Assembly (NCBI GenBank): GCA_910586555.1
Contig: CAJUJY010000057.1
Coordinates: 1 to 21,744, forward strand
Direction of reading: 5' to 3'
Origin: an uncultured Lachnospiraceae bacterium
Lineage (GTDB): Bacteria; Bacillota; Clostridia; Lachnospirales; Lachnospiraceae
Length of the DNA: 21,744 nt
Shown: piece after piece, positions 21,704 through 21,744 of the stretch
Layout of the letters: each line of letters begins with the position of its first letter
How positions within the stretch are numbered: position 1 is the first letter of the stretch
Translations under genes and position numbers: made by a program
The notes under the pieces: generated by a model
Told to the model about the DNA's origin: nothing
Databases searched by the model: none
Seen by the model: the letters and a program-made list of their open reading frames with translations, nothing else

Positions 21704-21744
21704 AGCAAGAAATCTCCCACTTCTAAGCAAAGCGAAAGTGGGGG
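21704..21744 (+). mobile_element. possible IS200/IS605 (TnpB) element end at the window edge
   Basis: AGCAAGAAAT (21704-21713) is followed by a hairpin with arms 21714-21722 and 21736-21744: nine pairs including one G-T, CCCACTT/AAGTGGG core, 13-base loop. A GCAAGAA motif followed by a CCCAC/GTGGG hairpin is, from memory, a common right-end signature of TnpB-bearing IS200/IS605 elements in Clostridia. No tnpB or tnpA reading frame is present to its left, and the sequence stops at the edge, so this is either a solo or decayed end or a chance hairpin. Confidence 0.35.

Noticed and set aside
1..21744. CRISPR arrays, tRNA and rRNA genes
   Set aside because: No regularly spaced direct repeats, no tRNA-like cloverleaf with conserved arms, and no rRNA-like stretch were found on either strand.

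Overview
The window reads as chromosomal DNA from a low-G+C, Gram-positive gut anaerobe, most likely a Lachnospiraceae-type Clostridia. The evidence is the AT-rich sequence, strong AGGAGG-type Shine-Dalgarno sites, OmpR-type regulators paired with ABC exporters, and a raffinose/sucrose operon of the kind known from Ruminococcus gnavus. Genus cannot be fixed from sequence alone. No rRNA, tRNA or CRISPR array is visible.

Layout. (1) 50-5643, minus strand: a small secreted protein of unknown function, an OmpR-type response regulator, a two-TM sensor kinase, and a MacB/FtsX-type ABC ATPase and permease. This is a two-component system coupled to an exporter, as seen in antimicrobial-peptide or envelope-stress defence. 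(2) 5745-9366, minus strand: a second, unrelated module in the order response regulator, BcrA-type ATPase, ABC-2 permease, sensor kinase, resembling lantibiotic/bacitracin self-protection or sensing systems. (3) 9473-12827, mixed strands: an unrecognised protein with two CxxC knuckles (+), a MarR regulator (-), a small membrane protein (+) and a three-S1-domain RNA-binding protein (+), separated by well-formed promoters and terminators. (4) 12827-20500, minus strand: a six-gene operon with sugar-binding lipoprotein, two ABC permeases, GH36 alpha-galactosidase, P-loop sugar kinase and GH13_18 sucrose(-6-phosphate) phosphorylase. It is faced by a divergent AraC regulator (20704-21558, +). (5) 21559-21744: a short degenerate coding remnant and a hairpin at the right edge that resembles an IS200/IS605 (TnpB) element end.

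How region 4 works (inference from families). Raffinose-family oligosaccharides are imported by the ABC transporter, whose ATPase is not encoded here. GH36 then releases galactose, the kinase phosphorylates the remaining sucrose, and the phosphorylase splits it into glucose-1-phosphate and fructose-6-phosphate (or fructose). In R. gnavus the galactosidase and kinase are one fused protein, AgaSK; here they are two adjacent genes, the kinase carrying an extra N-terminal segment. The AraC protein probably controls this operon through three copies of a 13-bp box spaced exactly 42 bp apart between the divergent promoters.

The most notable signals are the split galactosidase/kinase/phosphorylase system, the evenly spaced AraC boxes, a terminator-like hairpin at the start of the S1-protein mRNA whose right arm recurs in the 3' UTR, and a 26-bp near-identical sequence upstream of two different regulator genes.
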